Source: Planctomycetota bacterium
GTDB taxonomy: Bacteria; Planctomycetota; Brocadiia; JAJRTI01
Reading direction: 5' to 3'
DNA length: 6,623 bases
Assembly (NCBI GenBank): GCA_024278415.1
Contig: JAJRTI010000279.1
Coordinates: forward strand, 1 to 6,623
A program made the translations under genes and the position numbers. Below, piece by piece: positions 1 through 5,376 of the stretch. How positions within the stretch are numbered: the stretch's first letter is position 1; each line of letters starts with the position of its first letter. Below the pieces are notes generated by a model, which saw only the letters and a program-made list of their open reading frames with translations, did no database searches and was not told where the DNA came from.

Positions 1-1
1 C

Positions 2-613
2 CAGAGCGAGATCAAGTTTCAGATCATCATGGAGGCGCTGCGCAGCATGCGCTACAAGGCGGTCAACGTGACCCCCGCCGAGCTTTACCTTGGCCTGGGT
101 CTGCTGCGCAGCTTCCCGGCCTCCGAGGGCTACCCGACATTCATCTGCGCAAACCTGCTGGACGCTGATGGCCGTCCGGTGTTCCCGACGCACGTGGTCG
201 TCAAACCCGAAGGGCTGGGATGTCGCGTCGTCATCTTGGGAGCGATGTCGCCATCGCTCGCTCCCGAGGTGGAACAACTCGGGGAGGGGCTAAGACTCGT
301 GCCGCCGGAGGAGGTGTTGCCTCGTATCCTGACGGAGATCGAAGCCGCCGCGGACGCGCATGTGGTGTTGATGCTGGAAGGGAGTCTGGAGGAGGCAAAG
401 CGACTCGCCGAGCGGTTCCCGCGACTGGATTTGGTGGTGTGTGGGAAGACGCAGGGCGCGGCGTTGCCTGCGCCGGAGTACGTCCGCGTCGGAAACAAGG
501 CAATCCCCATCGTGACCCCTGCCGAGCGGGGCAAGCAGCTTGTCGTGGTGAGGCTCGGGGAAGAGATCAGAGGTCAGAAGTCAGAGGTCAGATGGCGGAA
601 GGCAGAGGGGTAA
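2..613 (+). CDS. Multiheme cytochrome, N-terminal part: degenerate 5'-nucleotidase-like domain (5' end outside window, ends at premature stop)
   Basis: The frame is open from base 2, so the gene starts before the window; the ATG at 29 is only the first internal Met. The protein reads like the metallophosphatase fold of 5'-nucleotidase/UshA-type proteins. It has a 'MRYKAVNV' segment (family: gYDAvavG), then 'FICANLLDADG' (family: aNl.d..g.p), then a helix 'EEAKRLAERFP' followed by 'LDLVVCGK', and finally a 'GKQLVVVRL' strand. The metal-binding positions of active enzymes are not kept: TPAE stands where GNHE is expected (71-82), EGS where a His loop is expected (about 377-385), and CGK where GHxH begins (440-448). 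I infer a non-catalytic domain. The last 15 or so codons (from about 567) come from repeat DNA, and TAA 611-613 ends the frame. The heme-binding half continues in the same frame at 701-1222, so this is most likely half of one broken gene, probably exported to the periplasm. Confidence 0.7.
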   Translation, partial: QSEIKFQIIMEALRSMRYKAVNVTPAELYLGLGLLRSFPASEGYPTFICANLLDADGRPVFPTHVVVKPEGLGCRVVILGAMSPSLAPEVEQLGEGLRLVPPEEVLPRILTEIEAAADAHVVLMLEGSLEEAKRLAERFPRLDLVVCGKTQGAALPAPEYVRVGNKAIPIVTPAERGKQLVVVRLGEEIRGQKSEVRWRKAEG

Positions 614-680
614 GGGGCCGGGAGCCAAGAGCGGAGAGCGGAGAGTAGGACTAAGAGTAGGACTAAGAGTAAGAGTAGGG
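567..680 (+). repeat. Purine-rich tandem-repeat insert that splits the cytochrome gene
   Basis: Several direct-repeat blocks lie end to end. Four 7-bp units of the form TCAGARG/TCAGATG occupy 567-594. Two GCGGAGA units follow at 631-644. Two identical 12-bp units GTAGGACTAAGA sit at 645-656 and 657-668, with half units at 669-680. The + strand from about 595 to 680 is almost all purine. The block is about 114 bp, a multiple of three, and the protein homology of the cytochrome resumes in the same frame after it (GGVAYRVIPLG). Its only in-frame stop is TAA 611-613. Repeats of this look are, to my recollection, common in spacers of Planctomycetes-like and Hydrogenedentes genomes. The exact borders are inferred from where protein-like sequence ends and resumes. 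Confidence 0.7.
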
Positions 681-700
681 CGGGGGGCGTCGCGTACCGC

Positions 701-1222
701 GTGATTCCGCTGGGGCCGGAATACAAGGACGATCCGGAGATGGTGCAGTTGCTGGCGCTGTACCAGGAGATGCTCAAGTCAGAGCGCCTGCTGGAGAAAC
801 ACTACCGGCGGCCGTTGCCGGAGGTAAGCCCCACGGTGAAGAAGAATTGGTACGGCGGAGTCGAGTCCTGTATCCGATGCCACAAGAAGCCATACGCGAA
901 ATGGCAGACCACGAAACATGCGCATGCTTGGAACACGCTGGCGAAGAAGAACCACGAATGGGACCCGGAGTGCGTCGTGTGCCACGTGACCGGGTTTGGG
1001 TTCCAGACGGGATTCGTGACGCACGAGAAGACGCCGCAACTCAAGGACGTGCAGTGCGAGGCCTGCCACGGGCCGCTCGGGTTCCACGTGAAGGACCAGA
1101 GCTTCCGCGTGCGCGCGCGTGAGGCCAAGAAGCGCTGCATCCAGTGCCATAATTCAGACCACAGTCCAGGCTTTGATTTTGACAAGTATTTTGAGAAGAT
1201 ACGACACGAGGATGATCGGTGA
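701..1222 (+). CDS. Multiheme cytochrome, C-terminal part: tetraheme cytochrome c554-type domain
   Basis: Four CxxCH heme c attachment motifs are visible: CIRCH (residues 57-61), CVVCH (91-95), CEACH (119-123) and CIQCH (146-150). They sit in the context typical of cytochrome c554-type domains: YGGVESC before the first, 'W..TKHAHAW.TL' after it with likely distal His ligands, 'CHVTGFG..TGF' around the second, 'VQCEACHGP..FHV' around the third and a closing 'KIRH'. Such domains carry electrons outside the cytoplasm, with hemes attached in the periplasm. This fragment has no signal peptide. GTG 701 is the first start codon after the stop at 611 but has no clear ribosome binding site, and homology runs upstream of it (GGVAYR). 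So it is better read as the 3' half of the gene beginning before base 2. It could be made only by stop readthrough or weak reinitiation. Confidence 0.75.
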   Translation: MIPLGPEYKDDPEMVQLLALYQEMLKSERLLEKHYRRPLPEVSPTVKKNWYGGVESCIRCHKKPYAKWQTTKHAHAWNTLAKKNHEWDPECVVCHVTGFGFQTGFVTHEKTPQLKDVQCEACHGPLGFHVKDQSFRVRAREAKKRCIQCHNSDHSPGFDFDKYFEKIRHEDDR

Positions 1223-1258
1223 AGCGTCAAGCGTATCGACATGCAGGATCGGCAAGGA

Positions 1259-1300
1259 ACCGCAGATGGCCACAGATGGCGCAGATCGGAATCGGAGATG
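1259..1300. repeat. 10-bp CAGATGGC-type tandem repeat
   Basis: Nearly identical 10-bp units follow one another: CGCAGATGGC (1261-1270), CACAGATGGC (1271-1280) and a diverged GCAGATCGGA (1281-1290), with a trailing CGGAGATGGA. It lies 38 bp after the cytochrome stop in non-coding DNA. Repeats with a CAGATGG core are familiar from spacers of Planctomycetes/Verrucomicrobia-like genomes; that is recollection, not a search. No function can be given. Confidence 0.6.
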
Positions 1301-1407
1301 GAGAGCGGCTGATCCTTCTGGAGAGAACTGGGTCTTCGCTGTCCCGTGTGGGTGATATGCGTATCGCCTCGTGGCCTTCCGATGAGCAAGCTGCGAAGAG
1401 ACGGAGG

Positions 1408-1494
1408 CCACTAAGACACGAAGACACCAAGTTTCACTAAGGATATGGAATTCGGCGTTCCATTCCTCTTTGTGCTTCTTTTTGCCTTAGGTGT
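1408..1494. repeat. Long imperfect inverted repeat (ACACGAAGAC-type)
   Basis: The left arm (1408-1431, CACTAAGACACGAAGACACC...) matches, with gaps and mismatches, the reverse complement of the right arm (1468-1494, which reads CTTTGTGCTTC...TTAGGTG). Between them is a tight inner hairpin, ATGGAA (1445-1450) with TTCCAT (1458-1463), extended by GGA/TCC with one bulge. The whole would fold into an interrupted hairpin of about 87 nt. It may be an intergenic repeat element or an untranslated RNA structure. It is not a standard terminator, because the T-rich right arm is itself paired. Confidence 0.5.
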
Positions 1495-1555
1495 CCGCCG
1501 TACGGCGCAATGGTGCTGACTTAACAACGCGATGGGTTTGCAAACGTGCAAATTC

Positions 1556-1602
1556 GGGCTTCCCTTGGCAGATTAGGAAATCTGCCCCACGCGGGGAAGC
1601 CC
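1556..1602. repeat. Nested double hairpin
   Basis: The outer stem is a perfect 9-bp match: GGGCTTCCC (1556-1564) with GGGAAGCCC (1594-1602). Inside it is a second perfect 8-bp stem, GGCAGATT (1567-1574) with AATCTGCC (1579-1586), on a 4-nt loop. A competing short stem CCCC (1585-1588) with GGGG (1593-1596) could replace part of both. The structure lies about 180 bp upstream of the chosen prepilin start. It could be an intergenic repeat or a 5'-leader structure; nothing separates the two. Confidence 0.55.
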
Positions 1603-1702
1603 TTATGTCACGGATGGCCTCCGAATCGGCGCTTCTCCTCCATGAAATGGCGAGGATCTACAGAACTCAAACGGAGCGCGCCGGCATATGAAAACAGCCT
1701 GC

Positions 1703-1731
1703 GGCGCCGCCCACCTCGCGTGGGTGGCGCC
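1703..1731. repeat. 12-bp GC-rich hairpin
   Basis: GGCGCCGCCCAC (1703-1714) pairs with GTGGGTGGCGCC (1720-1731) over 12 positions with a single G-T wobble and a 5-nt loop. There is no T-run after it, so a rho-independent terminator is unlikely. It ends 51 bp before the chosen start of the prepilin gene. It is followed by a smaller perfect hairpin, GCGGAA/TTCCGC, at 1744-1758. Confidence 0.55.
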
Positions 1732-1743
1732 ACGGTAGGGCCA

Positions 1744-1758
1744 GCGGAACCATTCCGC
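1744..1758. repeat. Small perfect inverted repeat
   Basis: GCGGAA (1744-1749) and TTCCGC (1753-1758) form a 6-bp stem on a 3-nt loop, 24 bp before the prepilin start. It could be a weak hairpin in the mRNA leader or an operator-like site. It is the last of four palindromic structures in this spacer. Confidence 0.35.
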
Positions 1759-1782
1759 CCATTGACATGCAGAACACGCATA

Positions 1783-2646
1783 ATGTTTCCAGACCTCAAC
1801 GCGAAACTACAAATACTTCGAGTCGCAAGGCATGCACAGGCTTCCGGTGAAAGTCGGGGCCCGTGCGTCTTTGCGCCTTCGCGGCTTTGCGGTTCTTCTG
1901 GCGGCTGCGGCGGGTTCTCGTTGGTCGAGTTGATGGTGGTGATCGGCATCGTGGCGTTGCTGGCAGGGATCCTTCTGCCCACGCTCTCTTCGGCCCGGCG
2001 TCGGGCGCGGCGCACGCAGTGCATGAACAATCTCAAGCAGGTGTTCGTGGCGCATAGTATGTACATAGGAGACTACCCGGACGGCTTGAGTTGCCAATAC
2101 ACGAAGGATATCTTCCCGACTCAACTGGCCGTATACGATGATGACAGTCCATTGTGGACCGGCGATTGGTCGGGTTTGTGGATGGGGTGTCTGGAGCCGT
2201 ACTTGAGGGATGTGCGGGTATACGAGTGTCCGGATGTGGACCCGGGGTCGGTGAATCGGTTTCAGCCGTTGGGCCAATCCCGGCCGTTGGCCTTGGGGTA
2301 TGGATGGGGCGTATTGTTCTATCCCGATCTAACGGCGTGGCGCAAGCGGCAAGAAGTAGTGAAAGGCCACGAGGCGGACCACCCGCTGTTCATGGATAAG
2401 CCGTTCTACAAGTTCTACTACGGTGTGGCGAACGACCTGTTCCAAGTGGCCTATGCGAACGTGCCCCGGCCCTGGTGGTGGGCGAAGCCGCGGTATCAAC
2501 CCGAAAGCCGGGACAAGCGGCACGCGCGCGGCTCGAACGTGTGTTTCTACGACGGCCACGTGGAGACGTTGTCGCCGCATGCGGTGTGGGACCGGTTGAA
2601 TTATGCGCACGTCGCCCGGCCGAAGGATGTGCGCTTGTCGGATTGA
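1783..2646 (+). CDS. Type IV prepilin-like (pseudopilin) protein with H-X9-DG C-terminal motif
   Basis: The protein has a prepilin peptidase site G44|FSLVE with Glu at +5, followed by a hydrophobic helix (about residues 45-66, FSLVELMVVIGIVALLAGIL) and the usual 'RRRARRTQCMNNLKQ' stretch. Near the C-terminus H247-ARGSNVCFY-D257G258 is an exact H-X9-DG motif, the processing-associated signature found in the many prepilin-like proteins of Planctomycetes, Verrucomicrobia and Lentisphaerae. It would be inserted in the inner membrane, cleaved and methylated after Gly44, and possibly assembled by a type II secretion/type IV pilus-like machine not present here. The 287-aa length fits the family. The start is uncertain. 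ATG 1783 is the last in-frame start before the cleavage site; it gives an unusually long 44-residue leader, part of which is encoded by repeat DNA (1868-1892), and it lacks a clear ribosome binding site. The frame stays open to GTG 1546. First gene of a probable three-gene operon. Confidence 0.85.
   Translation: MFPDLNAKLQILRVARHAQASGESRGPCVFAPSRLCGSSGGCGGFSLVELMVVIGIVALLAGILLPTLSSARRRARRTQCMNNLKQVFVAHSMYIGDYPDGLSCQYTKDIFPTQLAVYDDDSPLWTGDWSGLWMGCLEPYLRDVRVYECPDVDPGSVNRFQPLGQSRPLALGYGWGVLFYPDLTAWRKRQEVVKGHEADHPLFMDKPFYKFYYGVANDLFQVAYANVPRPWWWAKPRYQPESRDKRHARGSNVCFYDGHVETLSPHAVWDRLNYAHVARPKDVRLSD
1868..1892. repeat. TTTGCG-type tandem repeat inside the prepilin leader region
   Basis: Three related 8-9 bp units lie in a row: TCTTTGCGC (1868-1876), CTTCGCGG (1877-1884) and CTTTGCGG (1885-1892). 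The reverse complement has the CGCAAAG...CGCAAAG look of short repeats I associate with spacer DNA in this kind of genome. Here it encodes VFAPSRLCG in the stretch just before the prepilin cleavage site, so either the leader has absorbed a repeat or the annotated leader is not the real one. Confidence 0.45.
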
Positions 2647-2716
2647 GGAGAGTGGCAACGGAATCAGAGAGCGTAATCGAGTTGCGGCCGACGGCCCTCT
2701 TGAAAGTGTGTGACAA

Positions 2717-3520
2717 TTGTTGAATCGAAGAGCACATTTTCGCACGAGCTGGCCATGGATTGTGGGGGCTGCTGCCGTGTGTTGGGGTGGCATGTGCGGG
2801 GCAGCGGAAAACGCTGTTGCGGAGGCACAGCAAGAGAAGGCGGCCGAGCCGGCGATGGTGTTCGAGGTGCGCGTGCATGATTTCGGCGTCGTGCTTTCGG
2901 GCCGGCGGTATACGTGGCGGTTTCGCTTCCGGTTCGCCAAGGGCCGGGTGGTGCGGATCGAGAAGGTGGAGACGAGTTGCTCGTGCACCGCGGCGGTGGT
3001 GCGTTTGCCGGACGGGAAGCGGGACGGATGGGGCCTGGTGGAGGCGACGATTCGGATGGGCGATGAGCAGGGCGCGGTAGACAAGACGGTGACGCTGCAC
3101 GTGCGGGCGCCGGAGCCAGAGCAGGTCGTGCTGACGCTGAGGGCGCGCGTCGTGAAGCGCGGGTTTACGCTGGAGCCGCGCCGGTTGGTGGTGGGCCGGT
3201 TGGGCGATTCGGGCAGTGTAGAGCGCCGGGTGCGGGTGAGGCTGGTGACGCCGCAGCGGGCGCGTTCAGTGACGCGGGTGGTGTGCTCGGCGGATTGGAT
3301 ACACGCGGGACTGCGGGGCGCGGCGGCCCCTGACTCGCCTACGCCGAAGGACGCGTACGCCCGCGTGTATGAGTTGCGCGTGCGGGTCGATGGCCGACGG
3401 GGTCCGCCTGGACACTTTTTGGAGTTTGTGACGCTGTATTCCGATGCGCCGGCCAGCCCGTATGTGGATTTGCCGATCAAGGGCAAAATCGTGCGGCCGC
3501 ACCCTGCGGCAGGAGGGTAA
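2717..3520 (+). CDS. Secreted DUF1573-family protein
   Basis: Residues 54-57 (HDFG) and 87-91 (SCSCT), joined by alternating strands ending 'VVRIEKVETSCSCT', match DUF1573. That family's signature is a DFG-V strand, a long F.F-N/G strand and an SCGCT motif, in a small Ig-like/ASH-like beta fold. Here the SCGCT Gly is Ser. A C-terminal stretch 'FVTLYSDAPASPYVDLPIKGKI' (236-258) looks like the end of a second beta domain. Residues about 11-30 (SWPWIVGAAAVCWGGMCGAA) form a signal peptide with likely cleavage near Gly28-Ala30, so the protein is exported. The start is TTG 2717 or TTG 2720: an in-frame TGA at 2711 rules out anything further up, and the next in-frame ATG (2792) would remove the signal peptide. 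It follows the prepilin gene by 70 bp and precedes the TPR gene by 6 bp. Its function is unknown; a structural or adaptor role in the envelope is an inference. Confidence 0.8.
   Translation: MLNRRAHFRTSWPWIVGAAAVCWGGMCGAAENAVAEAQQEKAAEPAMVFEVRVHDFGVVLSGRRYTWRFRFRFAKGRVVRIEKVETSCSCTAAVVRLPDGKRDGWGLVEATIRMGDEQGAVDKTVTLHVRAPEPEQVVLTLRARVVKRGFTLEPRRLVVGRLGDSGSVERRVRVRLVTPQRARSVTRVVCSADWIHAGLRGAAAPDSPTPKDAYARVYELRVRVDGRRGPPGHFLEFVTLYSDAPASPYVDLPIKGKIVRPHPAAGG
3511..3516 (+). promoter_or_regulatory. Ribosome binding site of the TPR gene
   Basis: AGGAGG lies inside the last codons of the DUF1573 gene, 10 nt before ATG 3527. It fixes the TPR start and, with the 6-nt gap between genes, suggests translational coupling. 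Confidence 0.75.
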
Positions 3521-3526
3521 GAGATC

Positions 3527-5251
3527 ATGCAATTGCCATCGAATTGGAAGTCGTACGTGCTGCTTGGAGCCGGAGTGGCGTTGATTCTGGCGGCGCCGTG
3601 GGCGTGGCGGCATCGACCTCGGCGCCGGCCAAAGGGCTTGCCGAAGCCGGTGAAAGAAGACACGTACCAACTTTGGCCGCGCTACCACCGCGTGGTGCGA
3701 AAGGTGTTCGGCCGGCGGAATTCGTTTCGGAAAGCGCTCACACTGCGCTCGCGGGGCGACCGGCCGAAGCGGCAGGCGCGGGCGGAGTGGCTCGTGTCGA
3801 AGGTCTGTAGCTACATAGGGCAGCCCAAGCTGACGGCTGAGCAAAAGCAACACGTGGTGGCGGCGCTGTTGATGGCCGCGGACGCGCGGGCAGTGCTTTT
3901 CTACTGGTGGCATCGGTGCCACAAGGAGTCGCCCCGTGTCCGGCGGGAGACGATTCCAGGCTATCTGCGCCGTTACGCGGAGCAGTTCTCGGAGGTGAGC
4001 GAGTGGGCCGAGCAGGAAGTCAAGACCCACGGGCCGTGTTCGAATCTGTTGGAGGCGCTCATCGCGGAGTGCGACCGGATGGTGAGCGACCGACTGAAAC
4101 GACTTGCGAAGTCTGCGAAGACGACGCGCATGCTTCCATTCTGGGACCCCAAGGCGGCCCTGTGGGACCAGCCGGAGGGCATGGGCGACTATCTGCGCGA
4201 GATTGTGTTGCTGTACGCGATCTGGACCCGGCCGGACAAGCAAGTGGAGACGGACCTAAAAACGTTGGGCAAGCACTTTGGCATTCCGTTCACGAAGCTG
4301 GACGCGGCGTGCGCGCTGGCGCGGGCGGGCAAGACGTATCCCGCGCGGCGCATGTTTCAAGCCGCGGTTCCGAGCCGGCCCAAGCGCGCGAAGGACTTCG
4401 CCATGTACACCCGCGTGGCGCTCTGTTTTGGGGGGGGCGCAGGCCCGGATATGCGCAGCGCGACGCGGGTGCTGGACCGGATGGTAGAGCAAGCGCCGGC
4501 CAGCGCCAAGGCTCAGGCGCGGCTCTACGCGGGCCGGTGCTATGCGGACATGGGCAACGCGGCACACGCAGTGCAGCAGTTCAGGCAGGCGCGGAAGCAA
4601 GCCCCCGAGGGCGAGACGGGGTTCGACGCGGCGTTGCGCGCGGCGGAGTTGGAGGCGTTCAAGCTGAACGCGGCCGAAGCTGCGGCCGAGCAGTTGGAAC
4701 GGCTGGTTGCGGCCGCGCCGGACGACGAGCGCCGGGCGGCCGCGCAGCGCTTGCTGCTGCGGGTGTACGGTCGCTTGGATCGCAAGGAAGACCTGAGCCG
4801 CCTCGCGGACACGATCGTGGCCGCACAACCGGCGACGCCGGAAGGCGCGCAGCAAGTGTTGGAGACGGCCGCGGAGTTGTATCGCGCCGGGGCGAACAAG
4901 CAGGCGGAGCATTTGCTCACGAGCCGGTTGGATGCGCTGAATCAAGCGGGAAAGTCGAGCCAGGCGCGGCTGCTGCTGGGCTTGGTTGATTTGGCGCGAT
5001 GGCAGAACGACGCGGCGCGGGAGCAGTTTCGCCAGGTCATACGGGACGCCTCCGATGCCGACACGGCCGCGCGGGCTTGGTTCCTCATGGGCTACAGCCA
5101 CCTGGTGTCGCAGGAGTATTTGGATGCGAAGGAGGCGTTCGACATGCTCTGCATCAAGCATCCGGACTCGCGGTGGGCCAAGATGGCCAAGAAGCAGTAT
5201 CTGCCGGGGCTGCGGAAGTTTTCTGCCCAAGCCGCGCCGGCGGCTCCCTGA
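3527..5251 (+). CDS. Membrane-anchored TPR-repeat protein
   Basis: A single N-terminal membrane segment (about residues 9-27, SYVLLGAGVALILAAPWAW) followed by an Arg-rich stretch (29-34, RPRR-type) indicates an inner-membrane anchor; there is no obvious signal-peptidase site. By the positive-inside rule the basic side would be cytoplasmic, but the orientation is not certain. Residues 80-270 are helical with no family I recognise. From about 290 the protein is a helical-hairpin array. The clearest TPR-like units are 'LYAGRCYADMGNAAHAVQQF' (333-352), residues about 478-510 with 'LLLGLVDLARWQNDAAREQF', and 515-548 with 'FLMGYSHLVSQEYLDAKEAF' and a closing H-PDS. TPR arrays bind other proteins, so a scaffold role is likely. 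The protein ends with an AP-rich tail. The start has AGGAGG 10 nt upstream. A run of eight G (4430-4437, Gly302-304) lies in the coding sequence. Confidence 0.8.
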   Translation: MQLPSNWKSYVLLGAGVALILAAPWAWRHRPRRRPKGLPKPVKEDTYQLWPRYHRVVRKVFGRRNSFRKALTLRSRGDRPKRQARAEWLVSKVCSYIGQPKLTAEQKQHVVAALLMAADARAVLFYWWHRCHKESPRVRRETIPGYLRRYAEQFSEVSEWAEQEVKTHGPCSNLLEALIAECDRMVSDRLKRLAKSAKTTRMLPFWDPKAALWDQPEGMGDYLREIVLLYAIWTRPDKQVETDLKTLGKHFGIPFTKLDAACALARAGKTYPARRMFQAAVPSRPKRAKDFAMYTRVALCFGGGAGPDMRSATRVLDRMVEQAPASAKAQARLYAGRCYADMGNAAHAVQQFRQARKQAPEGETGFDAALRAAELEAFKLNAAEAAAEQLERLVAAAPDDERRAAAQRLLLRVYGRLDRKEDLSRLADTIVAAQPATPEGAQQVLETAAELYRAGANKQAEHLLTSRLDALNQAGKSSQARLLLGLVDLARWQNDAAREQFRQVIRDASDADTAARAWFLMGYSHLVSQEYLDAKEAFDMLCIKHPDSRWAKMAKKQYLPGLRKFSAQAAPAAP

Positions 5252-5376
5252 CATCGCGGCGCAGCAGGCGCGTGGGCCCGCACGATCGAGCGCGGCGCGC
5301 GCTGTAGCCGATCGCTCGGATTCCGGGGACACGAAGTCGGGTGCTGCGCGCCCTTGGTTCATGTCCCCGCCATCTG
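5252..5376. other. Convergent spacer between the TPR gene and the oxidoreductase gene
   Basis: This 125-bp stretch separates two genes that run towards each other. No coding potential is apparent. It holds a 6-bp stem AGCGCG/CGCGCT (5289-5303, 3-nt loop) and the larger hairpin at 5324-5369, so it probably serves as the end region of both transcripts. Confidence 0.6.
5324..5369. terminator. Long hairpin between convergent genes, possible bidirectional terminator or REP-like element
   Basis: CGGGGACACGAA (5324-5335) pairs with TTCATGTCCCCG (5358-5369) over 12 positions with one C-A mismatch. Inside it, GGGTGC (5339-5344) pairs with GCGCCC (5348-5353), one pair being G-T, on a 3-nt loop. It stands 7 bp from the end of the oxidoreductase gene and 72 bp from the end of the TPR gene. 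No T-run follows on either strand, so intrinsic termination is not certain. The GGGGACA...TGTCCCC arms resemble REP-type palindromes linked to RAYT transposases in many genomes, but no such gene is here. Confidence 0.4.

Larger units (their letters stand above)
1223..1782. other. 560-bp gene-free spacer made largely of repeats and inverted repeats
   Basis: No reading frame here shows recognisable protein features. The prepilin frame stays open upstream to GTG 1546, but the extra 79 codons run straight through hairpin arms and look non-protein. Base composition changes from the flanking GC-rich coding style to an A-richer repeat-like sequence around 1405-1445. The spacer contains the CAGATGGC tandem units, a long imperfect hairpin (1408-1494), a short inverted repeat TTTGCA/TGCAAA (1537-1552), a nested double hairpin (1556-1602), a 12-bp hairpin (1703-1731) and a 6-bp hairpin (1744-1758). 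A promoter for the downstream three-gene block should lie here, but I cannot place one with confidence. Confidence 0.65.

Noticed and set aside
1259..1494. Repeats taken as a CRISPR array
   Set aside because: The units are contiguous 10-bp repeats or an inverted pair; there are no regular spacers between identical direct repeats and no cas genes.
1605..1691. 28-codon frame starting ATG 1605 with GGGGAAG just upstream, a possible small protein
   Set aside because: The purine stretch is the arm of a hairpin, the frame sits in repeat-rich spacer, and the peptide has no recognisable feature.
1546..1782. 79-codon upstream extension of the prepilin frame from GTG 1546
   Set aside because: It would be translated through several hairpin arms, has no protein-like character, and would place the prepilin cleavage site after 123 residues.
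1762..1784. TTGACA (1762-1767) followed by CATAAT (1779-1784) as a promoter for the prepilin operon
   Set aside because: The spacer is only 11 bp, far from the 16-18 bp needed, and the -10-like box overlaps the start codon.
2390..3663. Long minus-strand open frames opposite the DUF1573 gene
   Set aside because: They are Arg/Pro/His-rich shadows caused by high GC; the + strand carries a signal peptide and a DUF1573 motif.
3907..4989. 360-codon + strand frame overlapping the TPR gene
   Set aside because: The product is Gly/Arg/Ala-rich low-complexity sequence in a shifted frame; the TPR frame has a ribosome binding site, a membrane anchor and TPR motifs.
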